From NCBI GenBank assembly GCA_044378055.1, contig JBILXY010000005.1, positions 8,266 through 72,265 on the forward strand: a DNA stretch of 64,000 nt, read 5' to 3'. The DNA comes from JBILXY01 sp044378055. Lineage in GTDB: Bacteria > Patescibacteriota > JACMRA01. This document shows positions 45,305 to 54,176 of the stretch, in pieces. Both the position numbers and the translations under genes were made by a program. Positions within the stretch are counted from its first letter, which is position 1; each line of letters starts with the position of its first letter. Below the pieces are notes generated by a model. It had not been told where the DNA came from, did not search any database, and saw only the letters and a list, made by a program, of their open reading frames with translations.

Positions 45305-45709
45305 CTATGATTTTAGTAAATCATTAATAATAATTTTTATATCTCCGTCTTGGAAATAATATATTCCATCTTGCAGGCCTGTTTTTTCAGTAAGACCAGA
45401 AAGATTAACTAAATTATGAATTGCAGCTTCTGCGATATTATATACCGCAATTTTGCTTATAGAAAATGCTTTACTATTATGAAACTCTTCTGCCAGTAGA
45501 GTACCTTTAGGCTTGGTTGAATAGCTTAATTCGTCATCTAAAATACAACAATCAACTAGTATTAGAAATGGAACTAAAAAATTATTGTCAGCCTCTCTTG
45601 CAATTCTTATATAATCTCGACCCTGTGCGAGTGAATGCAGTTGATAGCAAACGATATCATGTGCTAATTCCAAGTTTCCAACAGATGAAACTATAGCAAT
45701 CTTAATCAT
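45305..45709 (-). CDS. hypothetical protein, receiver-like (134 aa)
   Basis: Not recognised. It starts with a strand (IKIAIVSSVGN), then a helix and a second hydrophobic strand (LVPFLILVDCCILDDE), a layout like receiver or ParA-like alpha/beta folds. The functional phospho-acceptor and metal residues cannot be aligned with confidence. It is monocistronic with a good terminator, upstream of gnd on the same strand. The same opening pattern occurs in the 3-365 and 49564-49986 genes, which are of similar length. Confidence 0.55.
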   Translation of the reverse strand: MIKIAIVSSVGNLELAHDIVCYQLHSLAQGRDYIRIAREADNNFLVPFLILVDCCILDDELSYSTKPKGTLLAEEFHNSKAFSISKIAVYNIAEAAIHNLVNLSGLTEKTGLQDGIYYFQDGDIKIIINDLLKS

Positions 45710-45802
45710 TATTAAATCCTATAAGAAATATATTCACTTATTCTTATATTTTAAGAATGGTCAATTGAAATCTCAATACTACTCCAATTTTACCTTAATG
45801 TT

Positions 45803-46213
45803 TTAATTTAGTTCTACATGTTTTTTAAAGTTTTCTAAAATTGCTTGCCAGCCTTCGCGCTGCATTTCTTCTGGGTTTTCAGTTTCTGGGTCAAAAGATA
45901 TTGTTACAATTGTTTGACCTTCTGTTTCTTCAAAAGAAATTGAGGCTGTTCTGTCGCCAAATTCGTATTCTAGTAATTTATATTCTTCCACTTTGGTATA
46001 AACTCCTTCAAAATCAAAACTGGCTGAACCATCTTTCGCAGACATTGTAGAAGAAAATTTTCCACCAACTTTTAAATCTACGCTGGCTTTAGGGCATTCC
46101 CAGTCTGGTGAAGCAAAGTTCCATTTAACAATATGCTCTGGTTGTGTGTAGCATTCCCAAACCTTTTGAATAGGGGCAGAAATGGTTGTTTGAACAGTAA
46201 TTTTAGAGGACAT
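45803..46213 (-). CDS. SRPBCC/AHSA1-domain protein
   Basis: START-like helix-grip protein of 136 residues. Its signature start is TISAPIQKVWECYTQPEHIVKWNFASPDW, followed by FSSTMSAKDGSASFDFEGVYTKVEEYKLLEY and a C-terminal QREGWQAILENFKKHVE helix. AHSA1-type single-domain proteins in bacteria bind hydrophobic ligands and occur in stress regions; their substrates are rarely known. It follows a pair of membrane-protein genes on the same strand, 17 bases away. Confidence 0.93.
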   Translation of the reverse strand: MSSKITVQTTISAPIQKVWECYTQPEHIVKWNFASPDWECPKASVDLKVGGKFSSTMSAKDGSASFDFEGVYTKVEEYKLLEYEFGDRTASISFEETEGQTIVTISFDPETENPEEMQREGWQAILENFKKHVELN

Positions 46214-46230
46214 GATTTAATTTTTAAATA

Positions 46231-46770
46231 TTATTCTTTTTCCGCAAGGTCTTTTCTGTAAAAAGATTTTTCCAACCAAGCGTCTGCTATGCCTAAACCT
46301 AAAAAGATAAGCCCTGTTACTATTAATTCAAATGGAATTTTGCTAAATTCAATAATTGCCGCAAACAAAATGTAAAGAATTGCAAGAATATAGTAAGAAA
46401 AATTGTTTCTATAAAACCACGCTGTAAAAAGCATTCCAACAGCACATAAGGCCAGCCAGAATGAAGTTGCTTTATATTCTAATAAAATGTAACCGTAAAG
46501 TTTAAAATAAGTTAGAACCCAGCCGCCAATTCCAATTAATATCCAAGTAATTTGGCTGCCCACTGAGGATAGATTATTGTACCACATCCACTTTACCTGA
46601 AAAAATAAAGCTAAAGCTGTTAAAATAAGCCAGCCAAACAGCGATAGTCTTAAATCGCCCAAGATTGGATTAATTTCAGACATAAAAGGCAAAATCTGGG
46701 AAAGAATAAACCCTATAAAAATTACTACACCCCACAAAAGTACTGTTTTTTGATATTTACTTAGTGACAT
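46231..46770 (-). CDS. hypothetical membrane protein (179 aa)
   Basis: Integral membrane protein with six or so helices and almost no loops. Notable are a Trp-rich stretch (FFQVKWMWYNNLSSVGSQ) and IPFELIVTGLIFLGLGIADA near the end. No family is recognised. It starts 4 bases after the stop of the cytochrome b5-like gene, and the SRPBCC gene follows 17 bases on. The close coupling with a haem-binding protein suggests a joint membrane redox or haem role, but this is inference. The ATG at 46770 is preferred over 46785, which would overlap the upstream gene. Confidence 0.65.
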   Translation of the reverse strand: MSLSKYQKTVLLWGVVIFIGFILSQILPFMSEINPILGDLRLSLFGWLILTALALFFQVKWMWYNNLSSVGSQITWILIGIGGWVLTYFKLYGYILLEYKATSFWLALCAVGMLFTAWFYRNNFSYYILAILYILFAAIIEFSKIPFELIVTGLIFLGLGIADAWLEKSFYRKDLAEKE

Positions 46771-46774
46771 AATT

Positions 46775-47197
46775 TTAATTAACAAAATCCCCGACTACTG
46801 GTACAATGTTTAGTTTCCCTTTTCCATGAGGAGAGTTATTTATAACACCACTTAAATCTTTGCCACAGCTAGCTTGGCCGCCCGATGGGGAATGCACACC
46901 ATTTCGCCACAAACTAAAATTACTTAAATCGTACACTATTCCGTCTATTACAGCGTAACATTTATTGCCGCTTAAACCGTTGAATTTAGATAATTCAGAA
47001 TTACTAATATTTATTTTGCTAGTCTGATCTGTATTGGTTTTGCTATCGGTGGTTTTAGATAATTGATTTGAGGTATTATTGCTAATTTGGTTGTTAACCT
47101 GGGCATTTTTTTGCGAATCAAAGGTAAAAACCAATATTCCGGCTAAAACACATAAACCCACAACATATATTGCGATAATCAAATTTTTGTTAAGCAT
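46775..47197 (-). CDS. membrane-anchored cytochrome b5-like protein
   Basis: About 140 residues: one N-terminal membrane helix (NLIIAIYVVGLCVLAGILVF), a low-complexity Asn/Ser/Thr linker, then a C-terminal cytochrome b5-like haem/steroid-binding domain (GNKCYAVIDGIVYDLSNF and NGVHSPSGGQASCGKDLSGV ... SPHG). Only the general fold motifs can be seen; the two classical haem-ligand histidines are represented by GVHSP and SPHG. It probably faces outside the membrane. It is coupled with the following membrane protein gene by a 4-base gap. The start at 47197 places the helix next to the N-terminus. Confidence 0.75.
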   Translation of the reverse strand: MLNKNLIIAIYVVGLCVLAGILVFTFDSQKNAQVNNQISNNTSNQLSKTTDSKTNTDQTSKINISNSELSKFNGLSGNKCYAVIDGIVYDLSNFSLWRNGVHSPSGGQASCGKDLSGVINNSPHGKGKLNIVPVVGDFVN

Positions 47198-47324
47198 AAT
47201 AAAGTGGTATTTTAATAAAAACAATTTATTTTATGGTCAAAATTTTTCACCTTTTAGGCTGAGGATATTATTTAAGAACAGTTTTTTATTTGCATAGAAA
47301 AGAATTGCGATATAGGGTTAATTT

Positions 47325-49169
47325 ATGTCATCCCAGCTTCTAAACAAACTTAAAGAATATTTTGGTTATGATACTTTAAGGCCTGCCCAAATTCCTGTTA
47401 TAGAATCTATTTTAGAAGGGAAGGATACTGTAGCAATTATGCCAACTGGTGGTGGTAAAAGCCTGTGTTATCAATTGCCTGCTGTTTATTTGGAAGGTAT
47501 GGTAATTGTGGTTTCTCCGCTTATTGCCTTAATGCACGATCAAGTTCAATCTTTGAAAAAAAATGGAATTGAAGCAGGTATTTTAAATAGTTCTATTTCA
47601 GAAAGAGAGCAACAAGAAGTGATTGATAATGCTGAAAACGGCACTCTAAAACTGCTTTATGTTTCACCTGAAAGATTAATGGCTAGGGAAAATGCTTTTT
47701 TAACCTGGATTGAAAAATTGAATGTTTCGCTAATTGCTATTGATGAAGCCCACTGTGTTTCCCAATGGGGACACGATTTTCGCCCAGAATATTCAAGGCT
47801 TTCGGTGATAAAAGACACTTTTCCCAATATTCCAATAATTGCCCTAACCGCCACTGCCGATGAAATTACCAGAAAAGATATTATTGATCAATTGAAATTG
47901 AATAACCCAAATGTTTTTATCAGTTCTTTTGACAGGCCAAACATTACCTATACTGTTGTTCCCAAAGCTGATGATAAAAAAGCCTATAAAAAATTATTTA
48001 GTTTTATAAATTCGTTCAAAGGTGAATCTGGGATTGTGTATTGTTTAAGCCGAAATTCAACCGAGGAAGTAGCTCAAAGTTTGGTTAATGCTGGAATATC
48101 TGCCGCGGCTTTTCACGCTGGTTTAAGTAATGAACAAAAAGATGAAACATACAATTTGTTTATGCAGGATCAGATTCAAGTTGTTTGTGCCACGATTGCT
48201 TTTGGAATGGGTGTAGATAAGCCAGATGTACGCTTTGTAGCCCATTGGAATATGCCTAAATCTATAGAGGGTTATTATCAGGAAACAGGAAGGGCTGGAA
48301 GAGATGGGCTTCCTTCTGAAGCATTGTTATTATATGCCCCAGGTGATGCTGGAACTTACCGAAGATTTATTGATATTTCAAGGCCAACCCCAGGTAATAT
48401 TGATTCTTTCCAAACATTTAAAAAACTACAACACGATAAATTAGACAGATTAGTTGAATTTTGCAGCACAGGGCATTGTAGAAGAAGAATTTTACTTCAG
48501 TATTTTGATGAAAGGCTGGAAATGGATTGTGGAAACTGCGATGGCTGCTTAAACCCAGTGGAAAAAATTGAAGGAACCGAAATTTCCCAAAAAATTATGT
48601 CTGCTATTTACAGAACCGATCAAAAGTTTGGAATTGGCTATATTGTTGACTTTTTACGGGGAATTTCTAACGAAAGAATGGAAAGTTACGGCCACACAAA
48701 ATTACCCACTTTTGCCATTTTAAAAGATTCGCCAAGGGAAGAATTAATGTTTTATACTAACCAGTTAATTAGCCTTGGTTATTTACAAGTAAATTATGAT
48801 GGGTTCATTAAAACTTTATCACTAAACGATATTTCTATGAAAATTGTGCAAGGCAATATTGTGGTGGAATTAACCCCATATCAAGAGGAAATTAAAGAAC
48901 CAAGCAAAAGTAAATCAACTAAAAAAGCCACTTCTAAATTATCTGTTAAAGATACAGAATTTTTTGAGATTCTAAGAAAAACGCGACAGGAAATTGCCAA
49001 ACAAGACGAAGTTCCAGCCTTTGTAATTTTTGGAAACGCAAGTTTGCTGGATATGGTGAACAAAAAACCAAAAACCAAACAAGAATTCAGCCAAATAAGT
49101 GGAGTGGGTGCCACTAAACTAGAAAAATACTGGCCGCTGTTTAAGGATGTTTTGGTAAAAGGGGTGTAA
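47325..49169 (+). CDS. recQ: ATP-dependent DNA helicase RecQ
   Basis: RecQ-family 3'-5' DNA helicase of 614 residues for recombination and fork repair. Helicase motifs: Walker A MPTGGGKSLCYQ, SPLIALMHDQV, the RecQ aromatic loop region IDEAHCVSQWGHDFRPEY, TATA in IALTATADEI, GIVYCLSRNSTEEVA and QETGRAGRDGLPS. The RQC zinc site has four cysteines (FCSTGHC..., CGNCDGC). A C-terminal HRDC domain (RKTRQEIAKQDEVPAFVIFG, ISGVGATKLEKYWPLF) is present. All key residues are intact and it is full length. Confidence 0.97.
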   Translation: MSSQLLNKLKEYFGYDTLRPAQIPVIESILEGKDTVAIMPTGGGKSLCYQLPAVYLEGMVIVVSPLIALMHDQVQSLKKNGIEAGILNSSISEREQQEVIDNAENGTLKLLYVSPERLMARENAFLTWIEKLNVSLIAIDEAHCVSQWGHDFRPEYSRLSVIKDTFPNIPIIALTATADEITRKDIIDQLKLNNPNVFISSFDRPNITYTVVPKADDKKAYKKLFSFINSFKGESGIVYCLSRNSTEEVAQSLVNAGISAAAFHAGLSNEQKDETYNLFMQDQIQVVCATIAFGMGVDKPDVRFVAHWNMPKSIEGYYQETGRAGRDGLPSEALLLYAPGDAGTYRRFIDISRPTPGNIDSFQTFKKLQHDKLDRLVEFCSTGHCRRRILLQYFDERLEMDCGNCDGCLNPVEKIEGTEISQKIMSAIYRTDQKFGIGYIVDFLRGISNERMESYGHTKLPTFAILKDSPREELMFYTNQLISLGYLQVNYDGFIKTLSLNDISMKIVQGNIVVELTPYQEEIKEPSKSKSTKKATSKLSVKDTEFFEILRKTRQEIAKQDEVPAFVIFGNASLLDMVNKKPKTKQEFSQISGVGATKLEKYWPLFKDVLVKGV

Positions 49170-49205
49170 TGGTTTGGTGATGTGGTAGCAAATCACATAG
49201 CAAAA

Positions 49206-49231
49206 ATGGAGACCGGGGGTCTCCGCTACGG
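49206..49231. repeat. CTACGG-ended hairpin element
   Basis: ATGGAGACCGGGGGTCTCCGCTACGG: the arms GGAGACC and GGTCTCC are perfect, followed by the CTACGG tail. It lies just after recQ and belongs with the elements at 39657-39775. Confidence 0.7.
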
Positions 49232-49266
49232 TTGCTCGAGGATTTTCATTCTGAACTTAGCAACAC

Positions 49267-49458
49267 CTACCTTCCCCTAGGTGATCTTTGTTGAATTTTA
49301 GGCCTTGGGTTGTTCATTCTTTGGGCCATTAATTTTTGAGGGGCAGGGGTAATTTTAGCCGGTGTAGGAACTTTTTGGATTACTGCAGTATTAACCTCGG
49401 TTTGATTTGCTGGTTCAGAAGATTTAGGTTCAATGGTTTTTTGTGTTTTTTGGGTCAT
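49267..49458 (-). CDS. small basic low-complexity protein (63 aa)
   Basis: Polar, basic, proline- and glutamine-rich peptide ending RPKIQQRSPRGR; probably disordered and possibly nucleic-acid binding. No family is recognised. The start at the ATG at 49458 is preferred over 49506, because a promoter (TTGACA, 18-base spacer, TATTTA at 49502-49473) lies between the two and would begin transcription about 8 bases before 49458. Confidence 0.5.
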   Translation of the reverse strand: MTQKTQKTIEPKSSEPANQTEVNTAVIQKVPTPAKITPAPQKLMAQRMNNPRPKIQQRSPRGR

Positions 49459-49472
49459 ACAATTATTTCTGT

Positions 49473-49502
49473 TAAATAGGTTGATTGTGGCATTATTGTC
49501 AA
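49473..49502 (-). promoter_or_regulatory. promoter of the small basic protein gene
   Basis: Minus strand TTGACA (49502-49497), an 18-base spacer and TATTTA (49478-49473). The start site near 49466 gives a leader of about 8 bases. Confidence 0.65.
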
Positions 49503-49527
49503 TCATTCACATATATTAATCAAGCCA

Positions 49528-49551
49528 ATAAAAAAGGCCATTTTGGCCTGG
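49528..49551 (-). terminator. terminator of the 140-aa gene
   Basis: On the minus strand GGCC pairs with GGCC (with A-T pairs inside) around a short A-rich loop, followed by TTTTTTATT. It lies 13 bases after the stop of the 49564-49986 gene. Confidence 0.75.
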
Positions 49552-49563
49552 TTGTTGTATTTG

Positions 49564-49986
49564 TTATTTCTGAATGCGACGAATTTCCATATCTCCAATA
49601 AATTGATCGAGATCAGTACTTCTAAAAAAATTTACACCATTTATAAACCCTGACACTTCATGATAATGACTAAAAGCCATGTACTCTAATATTACTTTTG
49701 AATCTGTATTAAAAACTCCAAAAATACTACCAATCATATCATTATAGTATGTAATTGCCAAAAGAATGCCATGAATTGAAGGTTCGTTAAACCACTTTGA
49801 TTTAGAAATACAGGCCTCAACTAAAATATAGTTTGGAAGCTGTAGATTGTAATTATCAAAATTTTTAATATATTCAACAGTTTCTTCAAAATTCTTAAGG
49901 AAGAATAATTTATGGCCAGAAAGCTGTTCTTTAGCTTTTATTATTATCTCTTTGTCAGATGTAACAATCCAAATTAAAAACCTCAT
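49564..49986 (-). CDS. hypothetical protein, receiver-like (140 aa)
   Basis: Not recognised. It opens with LIWIVTSDKEIIIKAKEQLS and LFFLKNFEETVEYIK, a strand-helix-strand-helix pattern like receiver domains, then YILVEACISKSKWF, where the phospho-acceptor strand would lie. No Asp sits in the acceptor position. It ends in its own terminator and is separated by 140 bases from the upstream oxidoreductase gene. It resembles the 3-365 and 45305-45709 genes in size and layout only. Confidence 0.55.
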   Translation of the reverse strand: MRFLIWIVTSDKEIIIKAKEQLSGHKLFFLKNFEETVEYIKNFDNYNLQLPNYILVEACISKSKWFNEPSIHGILLAITYYNDMIGSIFGVFNTDSKVILEYMAFSHYHEVSGFINGVNFFRSTDLDQFIGDMEIRRIQK

Positions 49987-50112
49987 TGTTTTTTCCTGAA
50001 CAACTAAATTAGTATTATAATCTTGTTTAAATTAAGTCAAACAATTTTGTAGAAGGCTAAATTTAAAATATATATTCAACCAATTAAGCCCTATTAAATG
50101 GTATTTTATTTG

Positions 50113-50130
50113 TTAAAACATGTGTTTTAA
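50113..50130. repeat. 18-bp palindromic element, copy 2
   Basis: TTAAAACATGTGTTTTAA, identical to the site at 54177-54194 and the complement of 43726-43743. It overlaps the stop codon of the minus-strand oxidoreductase gene. Confidence 0.8.
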
Positions 50131-51092
50131 ATTTTAATCACCACATTTCCTTTCTTGTGGCCTTCATCCACATAAGCGTGGGCTTTGTCCATTTCAGCCA
50201 GTGTGTAGGTTTTATCTATTACCGGTTTTAGATCTTTACTTTCACAGATTTCAGCGATAAATTCCATATCTTTAGAATTAACAGAAGCAACACCAGCCAC
50301 CAAATTTAAGCTCAGCTTTTTGGCATCCAAGGTTCCTTGAATCATTCCTTTGATTATAACTGCACCTAATGCCAATACTCCGCCTTTTTTAACCAGCTTT
50401 GCCATTTTCCCAACATCGCTTTTATCTACGGTTTCGTAAACAATATCAAACTGCCCTTCCATCTCAAAAAGTTTTTGTAGCGATTCTTTGTTTGTATAAT
50501 CTACCACGAAATCTGCCCCAAGATCTTCTACTAAAGCTAAATTAGATGTACTTGTAACCGCGGTTACTTCAGCCCCATAATATTTAGCAATTTGTACGGC
50601 AATGCTTCCAACAGCTCCAGAAGCCCCATAAATTAAAACTTTATCTCCTTTTTTGATGCCAGATTTTTTCAAAAAGTGTAGGGCGGTATGACCACCAAAA
50701 ACAATAGCCGCCGATTCCTCGAAAGAAAGATTTTTAGGTTTTATAGCTAACGGAGTTGTGTCTGGAACAGCAATATATTCAGCATAAGTTCCCATAGTCA
50801 TATCGTTTAAACCAAAAACCTCGTCGCCGGGTTTAAAATTAGTTACATCTTTACCTACACTTTCAACTATACCAGAGATTACATTACCTAGTATCTTAAT
50901 TTTTGGAGTAAACAAGCCGAACATTAAACGCACCAAAAAAGGATCAGCCCTTCTAAGGCGCGCATCGCCAGAATTTACTGTGGTAGCAATCATTTGAATT
51001 AAAATTTGATTATCTGCAGGAGTTGGTTTTTCTATGTCAGATAATTTTAAAACTTCAGGCGAGCCGTATTGGGTGTAAGTTATTGCTTTCAT
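50127..51092 (-). CDS. MDR-family NAD(P)-dependent oxidoreductase
   Basis: Zinc-free medium-chain dehydrogenase/quinone-oxidoreductase-like protein of 321 residues. The start MKAITYTQYGSPEVLKL and NSGDARLRRADPF are typical. The N-terminal GroES-like domain contains GIVESVGKDVTNFKPGDEVFG. The Rossmann domain has VLIYGASGAVGSIAVQIAKYYGAEVTAV. The C-terminal end KGNVVIKI completes the fold. No structural zinc-cysteine set is seen, so quinone or enone reduction with NADPH is likely. The substrate is unknown. It is divergent from the DUF4336 gene. Confidence 0.94.
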   Translation of the reverse strand: MKAITYTQYGSPEVLKLSDIEKPTPADNQILIQMIATTVNSGDARLRRADPFLVRLMFGLFTPKIKILGNVISGIVESVGKDVTNFKPGDEVFGLNDMTMGTYAEYIAVPDTTPLAIKPKNLSFEESAAIVFGGHTALHFLKKSGIKKGDKVLIYGASGAVGSIAVQIAKYYGAEVTAVTSTSNLALVEDLGADFVVDYTNKESLQKLFEMEGQFDIVYETVDKSDVGKMAKLVKKGGVLALGAVIIKGMIQGTLDAKKLSLNLVAGVASVNSKDMEFIAEICESKDLKPVIDKTYTLAEMDKAHAYVDEGHKKGNVVIKI

Positions 51093-51217
51093 GGTTTAAG
51101 TTTGTTGTTGGGTTTGGGGGATTTGTCAAAAGCGGAGCGCCAATGTATTTATTTAGAATAATATTAATAATTATTTGCATTAAAACCAACTTTTGAATAC
51201 TTTGTATTTACCTTAAT

Positions 51218-51955
51218 ATGGCCGACCAAAACCAATTATATCTTCCAATTTATACTTTAAAACCTTTTGCAGAAAACATTTTTATTGTAGATGGCGAAAC
51301 AGTAAACTTTTACGGAATGCCGTTCACCACCAGAATGACAGTAATAAAGTTAGAGAATGGCGATTTATTTATTCACTCGCCAATTCAGGTTAAACAGAAT
51401 TTAAAAGCCGAATTAGATAAGCTTGGTAAAGTAAAATACCTGATTGCCCCTAATAAAATTCACTATTGGTATTTAGATCAGTTTCAAACAGCTTATCCAG
51501 AAGCTATTACCCTAACAGCAAAGGGTGTTCAAGAAAGAGCAAAGGAAAATGGCAAAGAATTTAAGGTAGATTATGTTATCGAGGGTGCTAAAAATGAATT
51601 TTGGAGCAACGAAATTGATCATGTAGTAATGCAAGGAAATAGGTTTATGGAGGAAGTTGAATTTTACCACAAACCAAGTAAAACTTTAATTCTAACCGAT
51701 ATTTACGAAAATTTTGAACCAGAAAAAATAAGCTGGCCGTTTAGGGTTTTAGCCTGGCTAGGCGGTGCTTTAAGCCCATGGGGAGGAACAACCAGGGATC
51801 AGCAAATGTTGTATTTTGGACGAAAATCAGAACTGAAAAATTCTTTGAAAAAACTAATGTCATGGGATGTGGAAAAAATTATTCTAGCCCACGGGAAATG
51901 TATTACAGAAAACGCCAAAGAAGAGTTGAAAAGGGTTTTTAAGTGGGTGAAATAG
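51218..51955 (+). CDS. DUF4336 (metallo-beta-lactamase-like) protein
   Basis: Protein of 245 residues matching DUF4336: LKPFAENIFIVDGETVNFYG, MTVIKLENGDLFIHSPIQVK, LIAPNKIHYWYLDQFQTAYP, DHVVMQGNRFMEEVEFYHKP and SKTLILTDIYENF. The fold resembles metallo-beta-lactamase hydrolases, although only some metal ligands (APNKIHYW, LAHGKCI) appear. The role is unknown. The -10 box TATTTA ends 7 bases before the ATG, so a leaderless message is likely. Repeat copy 5 follows the stop codon directly. Confidence 0.9.
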   Translation: MADQNQLYLPIYTLKPFAENIFIVDGETVNFYGMPFTTRMTVIKLENGDLFIHSPIQVKQNLKAELDKLGKVKYLIAPNKIHYWYLDQFQTAYPEAITLTAKGVQERAKENGKEFKVDYVIEGAKNEFWSNEIDHVVMQGNRFMEEVEFYHKPSKTLILTDIYENFEPEKISWPFRVLAWLGGALSPWGGTTRDQQMLYFGRKSELKNSLKKLMSWDVEKIILAHGKCITENAKEELKRVFKWVK

Positions 51956-51959
51956 AGCT

Positions 51960-52007
51960 GAGGGAAGTACCCCTGGTAAGGGGTCAGGGCGAAGCCCTGG
52001 GGGTAGT
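51960..52007 (+). repeat. multi-hairpin dispersed repeat, copy 5 (shortest)
   Basis: ACCCCTGGTAAGGGGT and CAGGGCGAAGCCCTGG with a GGGGTAG tail, just after the DUF4336 gene. The second stem has compensatory changes relative to copy 4 (GAG/CTC becomes GGG/CCC), which shows that pairing is kept. Confidence 0.85.
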
Positions 52008-52097
52008 TTTGGGTCAATTGGAAAAATACAAATTACTAAATTAATGTTAATTTTAGGACTGGGAAGTAAAAATTACAACCCCCTCAGGAGGGGAATT

Positions 52098-52511
52098 TTA
52101 GACTTTTGTATTTACAACTTTAACATAGAAAATTGCTGAAAATACTGTTCCAAATATTGGCGGAATTATTAGTTGTATTGGATACGGATACCCATTCCAT
52201 GTTAATGAAATAAAAACTAAAACCGACCCAAAAGTGTAAATTCCGATTGTAACTAAAGCCACGGGAATACTCCAATTTCTTTTTTTCCACAGGCCAAAGG
52301 AGGTGATAATCGAGATTGGGCCAGTAATTATCAGGTCTGCTGTGGGTAGTAATATTTTGTCTAAACTATTTTGTGAAAATAACCAACCAGTTCCCCAGGT
52401 TGATAAACTGCCAACAATCGCAAAAATTCCTGTGAGCAGAAAAAACCAAGCAAAATTATAAATTTCATCTGTATTAGTTGATTTTTTAAACAGAAACTGA
52501 GTATTTCGACC
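52098..52511 (-). pseudogene. start-less four-helix membrane protein gene
   Basis: An open frame of about 137 codons on the minus strand encodes STNTDEIYNFAWFFLLTGIF and TGPISIITSFGLWKKRNWSI, then IYTFGSVLVFISLTWNGYPY and IPPIFGTVFSAIFY. That is four membrane helices with conserved-looking Gly, Trp and Pro. A TGA stop lies just before the first codon (52512-52514), and no ATG, GTG or TTG occurs in frame until the C-terminal half. CTG at 52493 is the only near-start. I read it as a gene that has lost its start. An unusual start codon or an upstream frameshift are alternatives. Confidence 0.65.
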
Positions 52512-52929
52512 TCAATTGTAAGCTTTGTTTAACGGCACACAATGTCAACTGAATTTAGTTATTGGCATTACACTTTTGTAAAAAAATTTACCCTTTCATT
52601 TTTACCAACTAAATTTTTTACTTTTGCAAAGTTTTTTAAAATTAGAGAGTTTTCTTTCTAAATCGCCTAAAATTTATAATTTCAATTCTCTCTAACACAA
52701 TAACCTAAATTTACCCTTAACTTCATTCTTAGCAAGGAAACACCCCGTCTTCGCTACGCGAATCCACCCCTCAAGAGGGGAATTTATTGGTCGTGTATTT
52801 GTGTATCACAACGGCGTTGAATCTTACTACGCTTCTAGAGGTTTTCGTGGTGGGTTGAGGGTGTAGCCTACTACAGTTAATTTATTGACAATTGTATTAT
52901 TTTGAGGGTTTTTTAATAAAATTAGCAAT
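52512..52929. other. intergenic region with inverted repeats
   Basis: About 420 bases without a credible coding frame. It holds an 8-bp inverted repeat TTAGAGAG/CTCTCTAA (52642-52649 and 52688-52695). A CCCCTC...GAGGGG palindrome near 52768-52782 is repeated at 52079-52094. A TTGACA box at 52885-52890 may serve the next gene, but its -10 is unclear. Confidence 0.5.
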
Positions 52930-53754
52930 ATGAATAAATTTATAAAAAAGAACCAGTTACTTTTTATTTCACTTTTAGGAGCTTCTATAATTATTGGTTT
53001 AGGTTTTTTTATTTTCTTTGCTCTTGGTTATTCTACCAACAACTGTAAAAATGCAAAAACAGAGATTGCTTTAAATACCAAAATATTTAATAAATCAGAC
53101 AAAAATCTATTTGTAATTGCGGAAGGTAATGGAGAAATAGTAAAGGATTATTTATATTATGCAAAGGGCTATAATTACGATAAATGTGAAGTTTATACTT
53201 CCACAAAGCTAAATTTCTATTATAATTTAAATAACCAAACTCAGTTAATTTACACTTCTGATGCTACATTATCAAAAATTATAAATAGTGATAAAAACCT
53301 AAATATTAATTTAACAGAAGAATTACAAGAATTGATTAATGTATTATTAGTAAATACTTTTGATTCTAACACTATATTAATATCAGGTCTTGATATTATA
53401 AGAACATACTCTCTTTCAAATTTAAATCAGGATCGTATTGAAGTATTAATTGCCAGTGGCGCAGAAAAAAAATGGTATCAACTGAATATTCATTCAAACA
53501 AAAACTTACAAGAGTTAAATAAAATTTTAAAAATAGGTGATGGAAATAATGATTTTATTGCAGACTATGGTGATAAAGCTAATGGAGTTTTGAATGTCCA
53601 AGATTTAAAATGTGAAGGTGGTAAATGCACTATGAACGCAAATATAAGAATTACAACAGGGTCTGATAGAAAAACTATATATAAAAAAGCAGCAATTGAT
53701 TTGAGCCTGGAAAATCAGGAAGTAATTGTAACTGGAGGAAAAGAAATTAACTAA
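52930..53754 (+). CDS. hypothetical membrane-anchored protein (274 aa)
   Basis: Not recognised. It has one N-terminal membrane helix (LLFISLLGASIIIGLGFFIFF), with a cysteine shortly after but no clear lipobox, followed by an external domain rich in Asn, Lys and Ile. Two cysteines near KCEGGKCTMNANIRI may form a disulphide. Codon use is among the most AT-rich in the window. It is followed 23 bases later by the YffB-like gene on the same strand. Confidence 0.6.
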   Translation: MNKFIKKNQLLFISLLGASIIIGLGFFIFFALGYSTNNCKNAKTEIALNTKIFNKSDKNLFVIAEGNGEIVKDYLYYAKGYNYDKCEVYTSTKLNFYYNLNNQTQLIYTSDATLSKIINSDKNLNINLTEELQELINVLLVNTFDSNTILISGLDIIRTYSLSNLNQDRIEVLIASGAEKKWYQLNIHSNKNLQELNKILKIGDGNNDFIADYGDKANGVLNVQDLKCEGGKCTMNANIRITTGSDRKTIYKKAAIDLSLENQEVIVTGGKEIN

Positions 53755-53777
53755 CTAACTAAAAATATTTATTAATT

Positions 53778-54128
53778 ATGATCACAGTTTACGGAATTAC
53801 CAACTGCACCACAGTTATAAAAGCCAGAAATTGGCTGGAAGAGAATAAAATTGAGTACAATTTTCATGACTACAAAAAGCTTGGTATTGACGCTCAGCAT
53901 TTAACAAAGTGGATTGCCAAATTTGGCTGGGACAAGGTTTTGAATATGCAAGGCCAAATGTGGAGAAAGGCCAGCGACGAAGAAAAAACTAAAGTTGTGG
54001 ATGAGAAAACTGCGATAGAATTTATGATTAAAGTTCCAACTTCAATAAAACGCCCGATTGTGGAATTGGAAAGTGGGGAGATTTTGAAGGGTTTTGAGGT
54101 GGAGGAGTGGAAAAAATTATTAAAATAG
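53778..54128 (+). CDS. ArsC/YffB-family thioredoxin-fold protein
   Basis: Small thioredoxin-fold protein of 116 residues. The active-site segment is ITNCTTVIKARNWLEENKIE with Cys10, and the family tail PTSIKRPIVE follows. The downstream pattern IAKFGWDKVLNMQGQMWRK matches YffB/Spx-like ArsC relatives. It has the single catalytic cysteine rather than CxxC, so it is more likely a glutathione- or RNA-polymerase-linked YffB/Spx relative than a true arsenate reductase. The 18-bp palindrome lies after it. Confidence 0.88.
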   Translation: MITVYGITNCTTVIKARNWLEENKIEYNFHDYKKLGIDAQHLTKWIAKFGWDKVLNMQGQMWRKASDEEKTKVVDEKTAIEFMIKVPTSIKRPIVELESGEILKGFEVEEWKKLLK

Positions 54129-54176
54129 AAAATTTAAATTGACCATTATTGCTCTATTTAATGGTAATTACTTATA

